The notes beneath the pieces are model-generated. The model did no database searches and was not told where the DNA came from. It saw nothing but the letters and a program-made list of their open reading frames with translations. Position numbers and translations under genes: made by a program. A DNA stretch of 31,131 nt from Nanobdellota archaeon (GTDB lineage Archaea > Nanobdellota > Nanobdellia > Woesearchaeales > GW2011-AR9), in assembly GCA_018812355.1 (NCBI GenBank), contig JAHJDQ010000161.1:1-31131 (forward strand). The letters are read 5' to 3'. How positions within the stretch are numbered: position 1 is the first letter of the stretch; each line of letters starts with the position of its first letter. Shown one piece after another: positions 9,624-16,719 of the stretch.

Positions 9624-11615
9624 TTATTTTATTTCGGGAAGGGGAACAAGTTTACTCTTCTCTTTCAAATCAGAAAGTAAAGCAAACTGTTCTTCTTCAC
9701 TAGCGCTACGTTTACTAACAATATGAATGACAATCTCTTCCGCTTGTTCTAATTCATCCCAATCAACCAACCAAGTACTTTGGTAACCGCCAACAAAACC
9801 ATCATCAGAAAATACTTGCACATCTAAATCATAAGTGAAATCGGCTTGAGCTAAAAACTCGGCTTTTTGTAATAACAAAACATTTTCGTCAAGTTGCGGG
9901 GAAACAATAAAGTCTGATTGATGGAAAGGTTCTCCCAATAGCTGGGAGTTAGTATCATTCTTGTTAAAAACTAATTTCAAAGCGGCCATTTCTTGATCAG
10001 AAATCTCCACTCCTGGTCCGAGAGTTTCTCCAGAAAGTTCGTGGCGGACGATGCTAAATTTTTCTAAGGGAACTGCTAACAAAGGCACTAAGTTTAGTTC
10101 AGACATCGCGCCATTAGTAGTGACGACTCTAACCCAATCATCTTTATAGCCTTCTTTCTGGGCGCGAATAATCCCGCCGACACAGTAAGGGAAATCGAAA
10201 ATCTGCCCAGCTTGATAACCAGAGTTAGCAAAATCAAATTCAGTTTCTCCTAGCTCACAAGCATGACGGAGACAAGTAAATTTAATATGGACATCTTCGA
10301 GAGGTTCGGTAAAATAAACTTCTTTGCCATTATCAATCAGTTCCCAAGTTAAGACAGTCATGGGAATTCGTTTATTACGGCAAAATTCGTTATCGCTGAC
10401 AAAGCTAGTTGTCGGAGGAAGCTTTGGTTCTACCTCTCCCGCACGATTAGCAAGATTATTAATTAAGTGAACAGTGAAAGCAAGATTAAAATTATAGCCA
10501 GTAGTGGTATCTTTTACCCTGACCATGACTGGATAAACAACATCGTAAGTAAATTTCCAGGTTTGGACACATAAATAAGAGATTAAGTCATCGCCGCCCA
10601 TCATTCCGCTGAACATTTTGCCACCCTGAGAGGGCGAGACTTGGAAAGTAAAGGGATAGTTATTATCATAATTAAAAACAACATCAACTTGAGGCATGAC
10701 AAAATCATTACCTAAGTCCCATTGATAATGACTTTGGTAATAAGGAAATTGGTCAGGAAATTCAATAATTTCTGTTCCGCTAACTTTTAATTGTTTTAAA
10801 TTTACGCGGAGGAGGTCTTGTAAAGTGTTCTTGGCATCATTAACATTCCATTCTTTTCTCTGGCAACTCAATTCTAATCCGGCTGCCGGGACGTTTGGAT
10901 GTTCTAAAGCAATTAAATCTTGAGTAAGATCTTCCAACTTTAATTCTAACATTTCTGTTTCAACAATTCTAACTGCAGTTTGATGAACTCGTTTAAGTTT
11001 AATTTTAGATTCAGCAACATGATTGATTACTTCACTAACCACTTCGCCAGCTTTATCTCTAACCTCAACGTCCCAATGAACATTGAAGACAACTTTTGTG
11101 TCTGAGGATTTTGTGTCAGCAGTAAGATCACTTTTTTCAATCAAATCATAAGTACTCAGGAAAGCTTCTTGAGAGAAAAGACAATCTCGTAAATTTTCTT
11201 CAATGTAAAGGTTAATTCTTTGTTCAATTTGTTCTAAAGAAGGAATGTTTTCGCTTTCGTGATAAGCCCAATAGGGAACGACATGCATCGGAGAAAGTTT
11301 TAAGTGGCGATCAGGATCTTCGGCAATTCCTAAAGGAACGTCAATATAACCGCCTTGTAAACCAATTTGGTCAAGAGCCTCTTCACCCAGGTCAAGAAGA
11401 CAAGAAGTAAGAAAACTTTCCACTTTGCCCTTTTCGGTAGGGATTGCTTCTTCAGATTCAAACTTAATCACTTCTTGTTTAAGCGCAATAATTAAACCTA
11501 AAGCTAAGAGTAAAATAATACCAATGATAATGAAAACTGTGATCTGTCCTTTCTTATTAAAATTCTTACGATGAGAAAATCTAACTTTATCTACCTTGTA
11601 CCTCTTTTTATACAT
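9624..11615 (-). CDS. KKGQ-anchored large surface protein, first gene of the surface/enolase operon
   Basis: A 663-aa protein with a basic 24-residue head ending NKKGQ, then a hydrophobic helix (ITVFIIIGIILLLALGLII). This prepilin-like arrangement is common in Woesearchaeota/Pacearchaeota surface proteins. The remaining 600 residues are predicted outside the cell. They are beta-rich with a few scattered cysteines (for example CRNK, CLRHAC, FPYCVGG) and no recognised catalytic motif. The ATG lies about 25 nt after a strong TATA box, so it should be leaderless and the first gene of the transcript. The next gene starts 25 nt downstream across an A-rich spacer. I infer a structural or assembly role in the surface complex with the 1856-aa protein. 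Confidence 0.7.
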   Translation of the reverse strand: MYKKRYKVDKVRFSHRKNFNKKGQITVFIIIGIILLLALGLIIALKQEVIKFESEEAIPTEKGKVESFLTSCLLDLGEEALDQIGLQGGYIDVPLGIAEDPDRHLKLSPMHVVPYWAYHESENIPSLEQIEQRINLYIEENLRDCLFSQEAFLSTYDLIEKSDLTADTKSSDTKVVFNVHWDVEVRDKAGEVVSEVINHVAESKIKLKRVHQTAVRIVETEMLELKLEDLTQDLIALEHPNVPAAGLELSCQRKEWNVNDAKNTLQDLLRVNLKQLKVSGTEIIEFPDQFPYYQSHYQWDLGNDFVMPQVDVVFNYDNNYPFTFQVSPSQGGKMFSGMMGGDDLISYLCVQTWKFTYDVVYPVMVRVKDTTTGYNFNLAFTVHLINNLANRAGEVEPKLPPTTSFVSDNEFCRNKRIPMTVLTWELIDNGKEVYFTEPLEDVHIKFTCLRHACELGETEFDFANSGYQAGQIFDFPYCVGGIIRAQKEGYKDDWVRVVTTNGAMSELNLVPLLAVPLEKFSIVRHELSGETLGPGVEISDQEMAALKLVFNKNDTNSQLLGEPFHQSDFIVSPQLDENVLLLQKAEFLAQADFTYDLDVQVFSDDGFVGGYQSTWLVDWDELEQAEEIVIHIVSKRSASEEEQFALLSDLKEKSKLVPLPEIK

Positions 11616-11636
11616 GGGTAAATGTATTTTATATAT

Positions 11637-11646
11637 ACTTATAAAG
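11637..11646 (-). promoter_or_regulatory. TATA box of the surface-protein/enolase operon
   Basis: The minus strand reads CTTTATAAGT followed by TATATAAAA. The first element is centred about 26 nt before the ATG at 11615, which predicts a transcription start at the start codon. It would drive all six genes down to 225, since gaps between them are 25 nt or less. The neighbouring TATATAAAA is a possible alternative. Confidence 0.6.
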
Positions 11647-11665
11647 GTTACGTTCTATGATATTT

Positions 11666-11691
11666 CAAATAAAATTAAATATTTTTATTTG
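11666..11691 (-). terminator. AT-rich inverted repeat after the PAC2 gene
   Basis: CAAATAAAA and TTTTATTTG are perfect complements (9 bp) around an 8-nt loop, about 75 nt past the PAC2 stop on the minus strand and upstream of the surface-operon promoter. It could end the PAC2 transcript or bind a regulator. It is made only of weak pairs apart from one G-C, so confidence is low. Confidence 0.3.
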
Positions 11692-11764
11692 ATATGCTAA
11701 AGTATAGTTTTACTTTGAGCATATTTTGGAAAATAATAAGAATAATAAGAAACTAAGTTAAAAT

Positions 11765-12562
11765 TCAACCAATATAACTCATGTCTTTCTTTTTGGCCTG
11801 GGCTCCCGCTGGAGTAGATTTGTCTTCTGAAAGCCATTCTTTCGTTTTTTTCATTAATTCTTTTTCAACCTGAACAATTTCTTTACTCATCTTTTTCAGA
11901 TCAAGGCCGTAATTAAATTTCTTTTCAATTACCCTGAGCAGTTCTTTCGCACCCTTAATTCCTAAGAACATTGGATGGCCAAAGGTTTCGGCAAGTAAAG
12001 AGACGCCTTTAACCCCTCTTCTTTTACCTAAGCCAAGCAAAACTCCTGATACTCCAACAATCGGACCAACCACACCAAAAATGTTTTTCTCGACAAGCAT
12101 CCCTTTTTTGATGTATTGTTGGAATAATTCTTTATCATTAGCTGTACAGTAAACTTTTGGCTTTTCAGGAACTTGTTGCAAGCCGATTCCTCCAGTAGTA
12201 ACGATTTCGGTACAAGCATATTTTTTAGCAATCTTAATAATTTCTTCACAAAAACTGTAACAGCTTTCTTCATCAATCGGTTGAATGTCTCCCGTGAGCA
12301 GAAGTAAATCTGGTTTGCCTTTGAATGTTTTATAATAAATCTCTAATTTTGGTGTTTCCACAAGATTTTCTTCATTAACAAAAACAGAATGAGGGAATTT
12401 GTGAGAGAAAAAAGTGTATAATTTTTTTGCTTTGAACTCTTCGATTAAGAAATCAACGGCAATCTTACCAACATTACCAATACCAGGTAGGCCTTCGATA
12501 AAAACTGGTTTGTTTAGTTTTGGTTCTGTTGTTTCAGTTGTAATTTCCCACTCTGATTTCAT
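11765..12562 (-). CDS. PAC2-family protein (proteasome assembly chaperone-like)
   Basis: A 265-aa cytosolic protein. The N-terminal part has the PAC2 signature (FIEGLPGIGNVGKIAVDFLIEE), then the phrases LLLLTGDIQP and EIVTTGGIGL, and a central glycine-rich segment GPIVGVSGVLLGLG. The last residues are charged, ending MSYIG. Archaeal PAC2 proteins such as PbaA/PbaB bind proteasome or AAA components through their C-termini, so the exposed tail may be a docking peptide; that is inference. Length and domain fit the family. It has its own TATA box 27 nt upstream and no ribosome binding site, suggesting leaderless expression separate from neighbours. Confidence 0.85.
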   Translation of the reverse strand: MKSEWEITTETTEPKLNKPVFIEGLPGIGNVGKIAVDFLIEEFKAKKLYTFFSHKFPHSVFVNEENLVETPKLEIYYKTFKGKPDLLLLTGDIQPIDEESCYSFCEEIIKIAKKYACTEIVTTGGIGLQQVPEKPKVYCTANDKELFQQYIKKGMLVEKNIFGVVGPIVGVSGVLLGLGKRRGVKGVSLLAETFGHPMFLGIKGAKELLRVIEKKFNYGLDLKKMSKEIVQVEKELMKKTKEWLSEDKSTPAGAQAKKKDMSYIG

Positions 12563-12584
12563 GTACTATTTAGAATGTTTTAAA

Positions 12585-12593
12585 GTTTATAAG
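12585..12593 (-). promoter_or_regulatory. TATA box of the PAC2 gene
   Basis: The minus strand reads CTTATAAAC, centred 27 nt before the ATG at 12562, fitting a leaderless start. It lies only about 12 nt from the tRNA-like repeat at 12606-12628, so insertion of the neighbouring toxin-antitoxin segment happened just upstream of this promoter. Confidence 0.5.
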
Positions 12594-12605
12594 GTTTTGG
12601 ATAAT

Positions 12606-12628
12606 ATGCGAGGGACGAGGTTCGAACA
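12606..12628 (+). repeat. Displaced copy of a tRNA 3' end (direct repeat, outer copy)
   Basis: Twenty of 23 bases match 13221-13243, which includes the 3' end of tRNA-Leu(GAG), in the same orientation. On the minus strand it reads TTCGAACCTCGTCCCTCGC, a T-loop, half T-stem and 3' acceptor strand, but nothing upstream of it resembles the rest of a tRNA. The two copies start 615 bp apart and enclose the toxin-antitoxin pair. This is the layout left when DNA integrates at a tRNA 3' end. It could also be a relic of a different tRNA. Confidence 0.6.
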
Positions 12629-12629
12629 T

Positions 12630-12944
12630 TTATTCATTTAACACTTTTAATCGTTTCAATAATTGTTCGAAAATAATGTTTTTCTTTTTTGTCGTTAAAG
12701 AAAATAATACTTTAGAAATCATCGCTCTGGAAACTGTAAAAAGATAATTTAATTTTATGACACTGTCTTTTACTGCCCCCTCTTTTTTAGTAAGGGGAAT
12801 ACCTTTCATATTGCAATTACTGGTTACTCCAGCAACAATAATATTATTAAATTCCTCAAAGAGAACAACAGCAGGTCGCACCTTAATTTCAAATGTATCG
12901 GTAAATTGTACTTTTGTTAAGACCACATCACCAGGTTTAAGCAT
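12630..12944 (-). CDS. MazF/PemK-like toxin
   Basis: A 104-aa protein when started at the inner ATG, MLKPGDVVLTKV, which matches the usual MazF/PemK opening; that ATG has GAGGT 8 nt upstream. An outer ATG at 12957-12959 would add five residues but has no spacing to its GGAGG. Further family traits are the RPAVVLFEE segment, the beta-strand IIVAGVTSN and a C-terminal helix. Members are mostly ribosome-independent mRNA endonucleases. This one is divergent and I cannot confirm the catalytic residues. Its start overlaps the antitoxin stop by 8 nt, the normal toxin-after-antitoxin order. The stop lies 1 nt from the tRNA-like repeat. Confidence 0.75.
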   Translation of the reverse strand: MLKPGDVVLTKVQFTDTFEIKVRPAVVLFEEFNNIIVAGVTSNCNMKGIPLTKKEGAVKDSVIKLNYLFTVSRAMISKVLFSLTTKKKNIIFEQLLKRLKVLNE

Positions 12945-13164
12945 GCTCCCAAACCTCATCCTCCTGATTATCCCAAAGCTCTTTCATTTTTGGCTGTTGA
13001 ATCTTATGTAAAAATTCATCATACTGATTTGTTTTTTTGGCATACTTAAAAAAAGAGATCATTTTAGCAATCACTTCATTATAAGTCTGGCGAGGATGTT
13101 CTTTGACTTCTTTTAGAGAGTGAAGTACCGTTTTGTTCAATTGAATAGTGGTCATTTTCCCCAT
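12937..13164 (-). CDS. Ribbon-helix-helix type antitoxin
   Basis: A 75-aa protein. The N-terminus MTTIQLNKTVLHSLKEVK then TYNEVIAKMISF fits a ribbon-helix-helix DNA-binding unit of the VapB/CopG-like kind: a beta strand, then two helices. The C-terminal third (NQYDEFLHKIQQPKMKEL, then acidic residues and EVWEHA) is the likely toxin-binding tail. It overlaps the MazF-like gene and lies upstream of it. A perfect 18-bp palindrome sits 21 nt before the start, a probable autorepression site. Starts at residue 1 or 4 are both ATG; I keep the longer. Identification is by pattern and gene order. Confidence 0.7.
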   Translation of the reverse strand: MGKMTTIQLNKTVLHSLKEVKEHPRQTYNEVIAKMISFFKYAKKTNQYDEFLHKIQQPKMKELWDNQEDEVWEHA

Positions 13165-13184
13165 TATACATCACTTATAATTAG

Positions 13185-13202
13185 TATATAACTAGTTATA
13201 TA
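13185..13202 (-). promoter_or_regulatory. Palindromic operator/promoter of the toxin-antitoxin pair
   Basis: TATATAACTAGTTATATA is a perfect 18-bp palindrome centred on CTAG. It lies between the tRNA-Leu 3' end and the antitoxin start, and its two arms each contain a TATA-like sequence. A ribbon-helix-helix dimer pair would bind such a site and occlude the TATA box, giving autoregulation. The palindrome is seen; the role is inferred. Confidence 0.55.
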
Positions 13203-13220
13203 TAAACCTTTCTAATAAAA

Positions 13221-13243
13221 ATGCGAGGGACGTGACTCGAACA
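13221..13243 (+). repeat. tRNA-Leu 3' end, inner copy of the direct repeat
   Basis: This segment holds the T-loop and 3' acceptor strand of the intact tRNA-Leu and is repeated at 12606-12628 with three mismatches. The longest identical run starts both copies (ATGCGAGGGACG). It would be the restored attachment site on the tRNA side of an integrated segment. Confidence 0.6.
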
Positions 13244-13305
13244 CGCGCACCCACTAAGGGACTGGCCCCTCAAGCCAGCTCGTTTGACCACTCCGACACC
13301 CCCGC
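13222..13305 (-). tRNA. tRNA-Leu (anticodon GAG)
   Basis: An 84-nt class II tRNA. The acceptor strands GCGGGGG and CCCTCGC pair over 7 positions with one G-T. The D-arm is followed by an anticodon stem CTGGC/GCCAG around the loop TTGAGGG, giving anticodon GAG for Leu codons CUC/CUU. The long variable arm has a CCC/GGG stem, and the T-arm is GCGTG/CACGT with loop TTCGAGT. The discriminator is A, as in Leu tRNAs, and no CCA is encoded. It starts 14 nt after the zinc-ribbon stop and may be processed from that transcript or use a promoter inside it. Confidence 0.93.
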
Positions 13306-13319
13306 ATAATTAAGTAGAA

Positions 13320-13517
13320 TCAAGAATTCTTTTTTAATGTTTTTAATTTATTTACTTCTTCAATATCAATTTCTGGACAGAAGCCATGATAATTACATTT
13401 CATACATCTGTAACCAGTACCGCCAATCATCCCCATCAAAGAAGGTTGGATGTCTAAACTTTTACATTTAGGACAGTAAGGAACATACTTTTCTGTTGAT
13501 TTTTTTAAATTAAACAT
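13320..13517 (-). CDS. Small zinc-ribbon protein
   Basis: A 65-aa protein with one zinc ribbon: YCPKCKS near residues 14-19 and YRCMKCNYHGF near residues 36-46, separated by a glycine-rich hinge (LMGMIGGTG). The C-terminus is Lys-rich. There is no other domain. The ATG overlaps the DNA glycosylase stop by 8 nt and has AAGGTGA as ribosome binding site, so the two are coupled. It may bind nucleic acid or a protein partner. Its role, possibly with the repair enzyme, is inference from context only. Confidence 0.75.
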   Translation of the reverse strand: MFNLKKSTEKYVPYCPKCKSLDIQPSLMGMIGGTGYRCMKCNYHGFCPEIDIEEVNKLKTLKKNS

Positions 13518-14067
13518 GTTTCACCTTGCTCACAAATTCATTTCCCTCAATATAAACTCGCCATTGTAATTCAAGGGCGTCTTTTATTCCCACTCTAGAA
13601 CTTTGACCAATTTTCTTGACGACAAAACCATCATCAAATAGTTTTACTTCTTTCCCTAATGGCAAACCATTCAGATTTTTGTTAATTCCTAAAGCTTGGC
13701 ATAATTTACCAGGGCCAGAACACAAATTTGTTATTTTGGTTGTTTTTCTATTTAGTTTTAATTGTTCAATATTGTTTAAAGGTTCAACAGCCCGAATCAA
13801 GACTGCACCGGGTTTTTCATCTTCCGTCGTAAAGTTAAGACAATTATACATGCCGTAAATTAAATAGACATAAACATGACCATAAGTAGCATACATTAAA
13901 TTGCTTCTTTCTGTCCGTTTGAAAGCGTGAGAGGCTGGATCTTGACCATAAGCTTCTGTTTCGACAATTCTAGCCAAAAAGCCTTTGACAGAAATTATTT
14001 TTCCTAACAATTCTTGGGCTACTTTAAGCGTATCTTGAGTAAAAAATGATTGCGGTAATGATTCCAT
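13510..14067 (-). CDS. DNA-3-methyladenine (alkyladenine) glycosylase, AAG/MPG family
   Basis: A 185-aa base-excision repair enzyme that removes alkylated purines. Family hallmarks are SFFTQDTLKVAQELLGK at the N-terminus, RIVETEAY with the catalytic Glu, DPASHAFKRTERS, the run YVYLIYGMYNCLNF and the ending GRP-like region PGAVLIRAVEPL. A later segment NLCSGPGKLCQALGI also matches the family. Length is normal for prokaryotic members. It is followed by and overlaps the zinc-ribbon gene. The upstream region (14068-14124) is AT-rich with a weak TATA candidate. All motifs seem intact. Confidence 0.93.
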   Translation of the reverse strand: MESLPQSFFTQDTLKVAQELLGKIISVKGFLARIVETEAYGQDPASHAFKRTERSNLMYATYGHVYVYLIYGMYNCLNFTTEDEKPGAVLIRAVEPLNNIEQLKLNRKTTKITNLCSGPGKLCQALGINKNLNGLPLGKEVKLFDDGFVVKKIGQSSRVGIKDALELQWRVYIEGNEFVSKVKHV

Positions 14068-14124
14068 CTTTAGAAGAGAAAAAGGATGAATTAAAAAATG
14101 TTCTGATTAATGATGAGAATTGTA

Positions 14125-14349
14125 CTAAGACAAAAGATCATTTATATCATAAGTAACCGCATTATCATCACTCCCATATTCTATAATAGTTACTCCACGA
14201 GTTGATTCCTCTGGTGCCTGTTCACGAGGAGGATTTTGTGAATGGGTGTATACTCGTAATTCTAAAAAAAGTCTATCTAAACTTTCTTGTTTTGCTCTTT
14301 CATTCCATTTAGCAATTTCATAATCGGGCAATGAATCTACAGCTTTCAT
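14125..14349 (-). CDS. Hypothetical 74-aa protein
   Basis: Started at the ATG (14347-14349), giving MKAVDSLPDYEIAKWNER; an in-frame TTG two codons upstream is less likely. The protein is soluble and charged, with a predicted N-terminal helix, a Pro/Glu-rich middle (NPPREQAPEEST) and an acidic C-terminus. No family is recognised. An AT-rich TATA-like stretch (TATTTAATTAAATA) precedes it by about 25 nt, so it probably has its own leaderless transcript. Lack of any known domain keeps confidence moderate. Confidence 0.5.
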   Translation of the reverse strand: MKAVDSLPDYEIAKWNERAKQESLDRLFLELRVYTHSQNPPREQAPEESTRGVTIIEYGSDDNAVTYDINDLLS

Positions 14350-14480
14350 AACCAAATTGTTATTTAATTAAATATTTAAACATTTTGACACATTTTTGGT
14401 TAAAATGAAGAAAATGACAAAAAATAAAGAAAATTGACTTATACTTTTGTATATGCCAGAGAACTAAATTTTTACGAAAA

Positions 14481-14789
14481 TTAAGTTCTCTCCGTATATT
14501 CCTGCCAAACAACTTGACAACTGCCTTGAAGACATTTAATCTCGCCCTGACCACAGTCTAAAGTTCCTGGTTCACAGTTCATCGTACATAATAGTCCGGA
14601 ACAATCCGGTTTGTTAGCAGTGTTAACAGTATCAGTAGCATGGCAACAAGCGTCAGGAACACAATCACGATCAGCAGTACAAACTTTATTTTCTGGAACA
14701 CTACAAGAAACTAAAAACACGACCAACAATAATAAAATTATTTGTTTTTGAAAACAAATGTTTTCTAAACTTTTCTTCGAAAATTTCAT
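14481..14789 (-). CDS. Cysteine-rich lipoprotein-like exported protein (eight-cysteine-cluster type)
   Basis: A 102-aa protein begun at the ATG preceded by GGAGGAG 4 nt upstream; longer in-frame starts lack a ribosome site. Residues about 15-32 form a signal peptide ending VVFLVSC, a possible lipobox. The mature part has ten cysteines in a pattern (CTADRDC, ACC, PDCSGLLC, GTLDCGQG, CLQGSC) like the eight-cysteine-cluster domain I know from bacterial and archaeal lipoproteins. It would sit outside the cell, fully disulfide-bonded. The stop codon of the transglutaminase-like gene lies inside its ribosome binding site, so the pair is coupled. Function unknown. Confidence 0.7.
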   Translation of the reverse strand: MKFSKKSLENICFQKQIILLLLVVFLVSCSVPENKVCTADRDCVPDACCHATDTVNTANKPDCSGLLCTMNCEPGTLDCGQGEIKCLQGSCQVVWQEYTERT

Positions 14790-14790
14790 T

Positions 14791-15264
14791 TTACTCCTCC
14801 AAATTAACTTGATGAATATTCTTACCAAAAGGAATACCCCATTTTTTTCCCCAGACATCAACATCAACCCATTCACCATTGAGTTTAATTTTGGAATAAA
14901 AATGAATTAAAACTCTTTTACTGATGGCACGGGTGGCTTTGATCTTCATCCTGTTCTTACTTAATCTTTTCGATAAACAACGATGAAACATTAAAGTTTG
15001 GATATGGCAAGGCATTCCTCTACCTCTTAATCTCCACATATTAGTAAAAAAAAAGTTTCTCCAAGGATACTTTGCCCAGCAACGGTTAACTTTTTTGAAC
15101 TTACTACCAATAAATTCATAACATTGAAGAACATATTGCTCCTCGGATAAATGTTTCCAATTGATTTTTTTCCAAGCAACATCAACTTCTTTTAATGTTC
15201 TTTTGTAATTGTACCAGTTTAAAGAAATTAATCCTAAACTTCCACCTAAAATAATATCAATCAT
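14791..15264 (-). CDS. Transglutaminase-like protein with N-terminal membrane segment
   Basis: 157 aa from the ATG that overlaps the gatD stop by 8 nt; a longer TTG start exists. Residues 3-17 form a short hydrophobic segment. The rest matches the transglutaminase-like catalytic layout: Cys86 in GMPCHIQT, His121 in LIHFYSKI and Asp136 in GEWVDVDVWG, with the usual His-to-Asp spacing of 15. The protein is otherwise very basic and rich in Trp. It would be a cysteine protease/transferase-like enzyme, possibly facing outward since a cysteine-rich lipoprotein follows. The family call rests on the triad and spacing, with weak overall similarity. Confidence 0.6.
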   Translation of the reverse strand: MIDIILGGSLGLISLNWYNYKRTLKEVDVAWKKINWKHLSEEQYVLQCYEFIGSKFKKVNRCWAKYPWRNFFFTNMWRLRGRGMPCHIQTLMFHRCLSKRLSKNRMKIKATRAISKRVLIHFYSKIKLNGEWVDVDVWGKKWGIPFGKNIHQVNLEE

Positions 15265-16606
15265 TTTTATCAATAAACTCTTTTTCAAAAGTTCTGTGCA
15301 GGCTAATTTCTCCCCTGAGGTTTTTTGTTAATAATTCTTTAGTTTCTTCTGAAGAATAATTTCCTAAGAGCCAAGATAGTTTGATGAAAGCTGTTTCTGG
15401 AAGCATATCTTCACAAAAAAGACAGCCGATGTTAGCAAGCCGAGTGAGATTTGTGTAGACGTGTGTATGTACTGCGCCATAAAGACATTGTGACGTTATG
15501 GCAACGATTCCACCATCTGCAATGAACTTTTTTAACAACCCATAATTCTTTAAATTATCCTTGCCAAGATTAGTGGGTGCATGACCTAAACCAGTTCCTT
15601 CAATTACAAAAGCTTGGTAGTTTTTAGTAAAAAATTCAAATAATTTTGGATCCATATTTGGATGAACTTTTAACAAACCAACTTTAGTTTCAAATTTATC
15701 TTTTAGAATTACTTTGTTGTCCATTTTTTTAGGATAATCTTTTTGTAAAAATTTAATTTCTTTTAAATTTACTAAAGCGATTGGAGTTGTATTGATTGGT
15801 TGGAAAGCATCTCTTCTGCTAGTGTGCATTTTTCGTACTTTAGTACCGTTGATGATGGCGCAATTATCGTCATCACTATGTTGATGCAGACAAGTAGCGA
15901 TTCCTGCGAAATCTGTTTCAGCAATGAATTTGGCAGCACAAATTAAATTTAACCCTGCATCGCTACTACCTCGATCAGGACTACGTTGCGAGCCGACGAG
16001 CAGGACAGGAAGATTAATTTTTTCAAAGATAAAAGATAAGGCCGCAGCAGTGTAGGAAAGTGTATCGGTACCATGACCAATAATAATTCCTTGCACATTT
16101 TTTTCAGCCCACTTTTTGACTGCTTGAGCAATCTTTTGATAATCAGAAAAGTGCATATCTTCTGACATCATATTAGAAACTAACTCTGTTTCAAGGTTAG
16201 CAATATTTTTCAGTTCTGGAAACATTTCTAAAGTATCTTCGGCAGTAAATTTTGCGGTTACTGCTCCAGTTGAATAATCAACTTTAGAAGCGATTGTTCC
16301 GCCAGTATGTAAGATGGCGATAGTGGGAAGGGCTTTGTTTTTTTTAATTTCTTTTGGTTCTTTTTTTGGTTCATGAAAACGAACATTCGATTCGTTTTCA
16401 GAACTGAAATGAAGTGGTTTCTTCATTTCATGTTCTTTTTTTTCTTCGAGAATTTCAATTTTTGTTACATCTTTTTTTTCAAAACCAAGATTGTAACCAT
16501 TGTCTAATTTAATAATAACTGTATTTTTGTCTGGAGTTGGCATCAGAATTCCTTCTTCAGTACTTTTTTTGGTTACAATTTTAACTCTATCTCCAGGATG
16601 AGGCAT
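15257..16606 (-). CDS. gatD: Glu-tRNA(Gln) amidotransferase subunit D (asparaginase-like)
   Basis: A 449-aa archaeal enzyme that frees ammonia for conversion of Glu-tRNA(Gln) to Gln-tRNA(Gln) with GatE. Residues 1-52 are the small beta-barrel domain (PGDRVKI, then VIIKLDNGYNLG). A charged linker follows, then the asparaginase domain: TGGTIAS at 101-107, GHGTDTL at 177-183 with the catalytic Thr/Asp pair, and VGSQRSPDRGSSD. The residues expected for catalysis are present. GatE is not in the window. A TATA box 24 nt upstream predicts a leaderless start at this ATG. The transglutaminase-like and lipoprotein genes follow with overlapping or touching ends. Confidence 0.96.
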   Translation of the reverse strand: MPHPGDRVKIVTKKSTEEGILMPTPDKNTVIIKLDNGYNLGFEKKDVTKIEILEEKKEHEMKKPLHFSSENESNVRFHEPKKEPKEIKKNKALPTIAILHTGGTIASKVDYSTGAVTAKFTAEDTLEMFPELKNIANLETELVSNMMSEDMHFSDYQKIAQAVKKWAEKNVQGIIIGHGTDTLSYTAAALSFIFEKINLPVLLVGSQRSPDRGSSDAGLNLICAAKFIAETDFAGIATCLHQHSDDDNCAIINGTKVRKMHTSRRDAFQPINTTPIALVNLKEIKFLQKDYPKKMDNKVILKDKFETKVGLLKVHPNMDPKLFEFFTKNYQAFVIEGTGLGHAPTNLGKDNLKNYGLLKKFIADGGIVAITSQCLYGAVHTHVYTNLTRLANIGCLFCEDMLPETAFIKLSWLLGNYSSEETKELLTKNLRGEISLHRTFEKEFIDKND

Positions 16607-16625
16607 AATTGGGCTAATTTCCCTT

Positions 16626-16635
16626 TATTTAAATA
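16626..16635 (-). promoter_or_regulatory. TATA box of gatD
   Basis: The minus strand carries TATTTAAAT centred about 24 nt before the gatD ATG, predicting a leaderless mRNA. It lies in a 113-bp divergent region shared with ahcY. Confidence 0.5.
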
Positions 16636-16664
16636 TCTTCTGATATATTTTTTAATATCATAAT

Positions 16665-16675
16665 CTATTTAAAAG
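16665..16675 (+). promoter_or_regulatory. TATA box of the ahcY/adenosine-salvage operon
   Basis: CTATTTAAAAG is centred about 26 nt before a predicted start near 16696. That leaves a leader of about 24 nt with the ribosome site AGAGGT (16706-16711) before the ATG at 16720. Confidence 0.45.
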
Positions 16676-16719
16676 AGAGATGAAAATAACTAATTTAAAC
16701 AAATAAGAGGTAAATTAAA

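Noticed and set aside
12606..12690. A second complete tRNA gene ending at 12606
   Set aside because: Only the T-loop, half T-stem and 3' acceptor strand are present. The bases that should hold the 5' half lie in the toxin gene and do not pair.
14360..14554. A 64-aa minus-strand frame overlapping the end of the lipoprotein gene
   Set aside because: It is a shadow frame of the cysteine-rich lipoprotein with AT-rich low-complexity sequence and no start signal.
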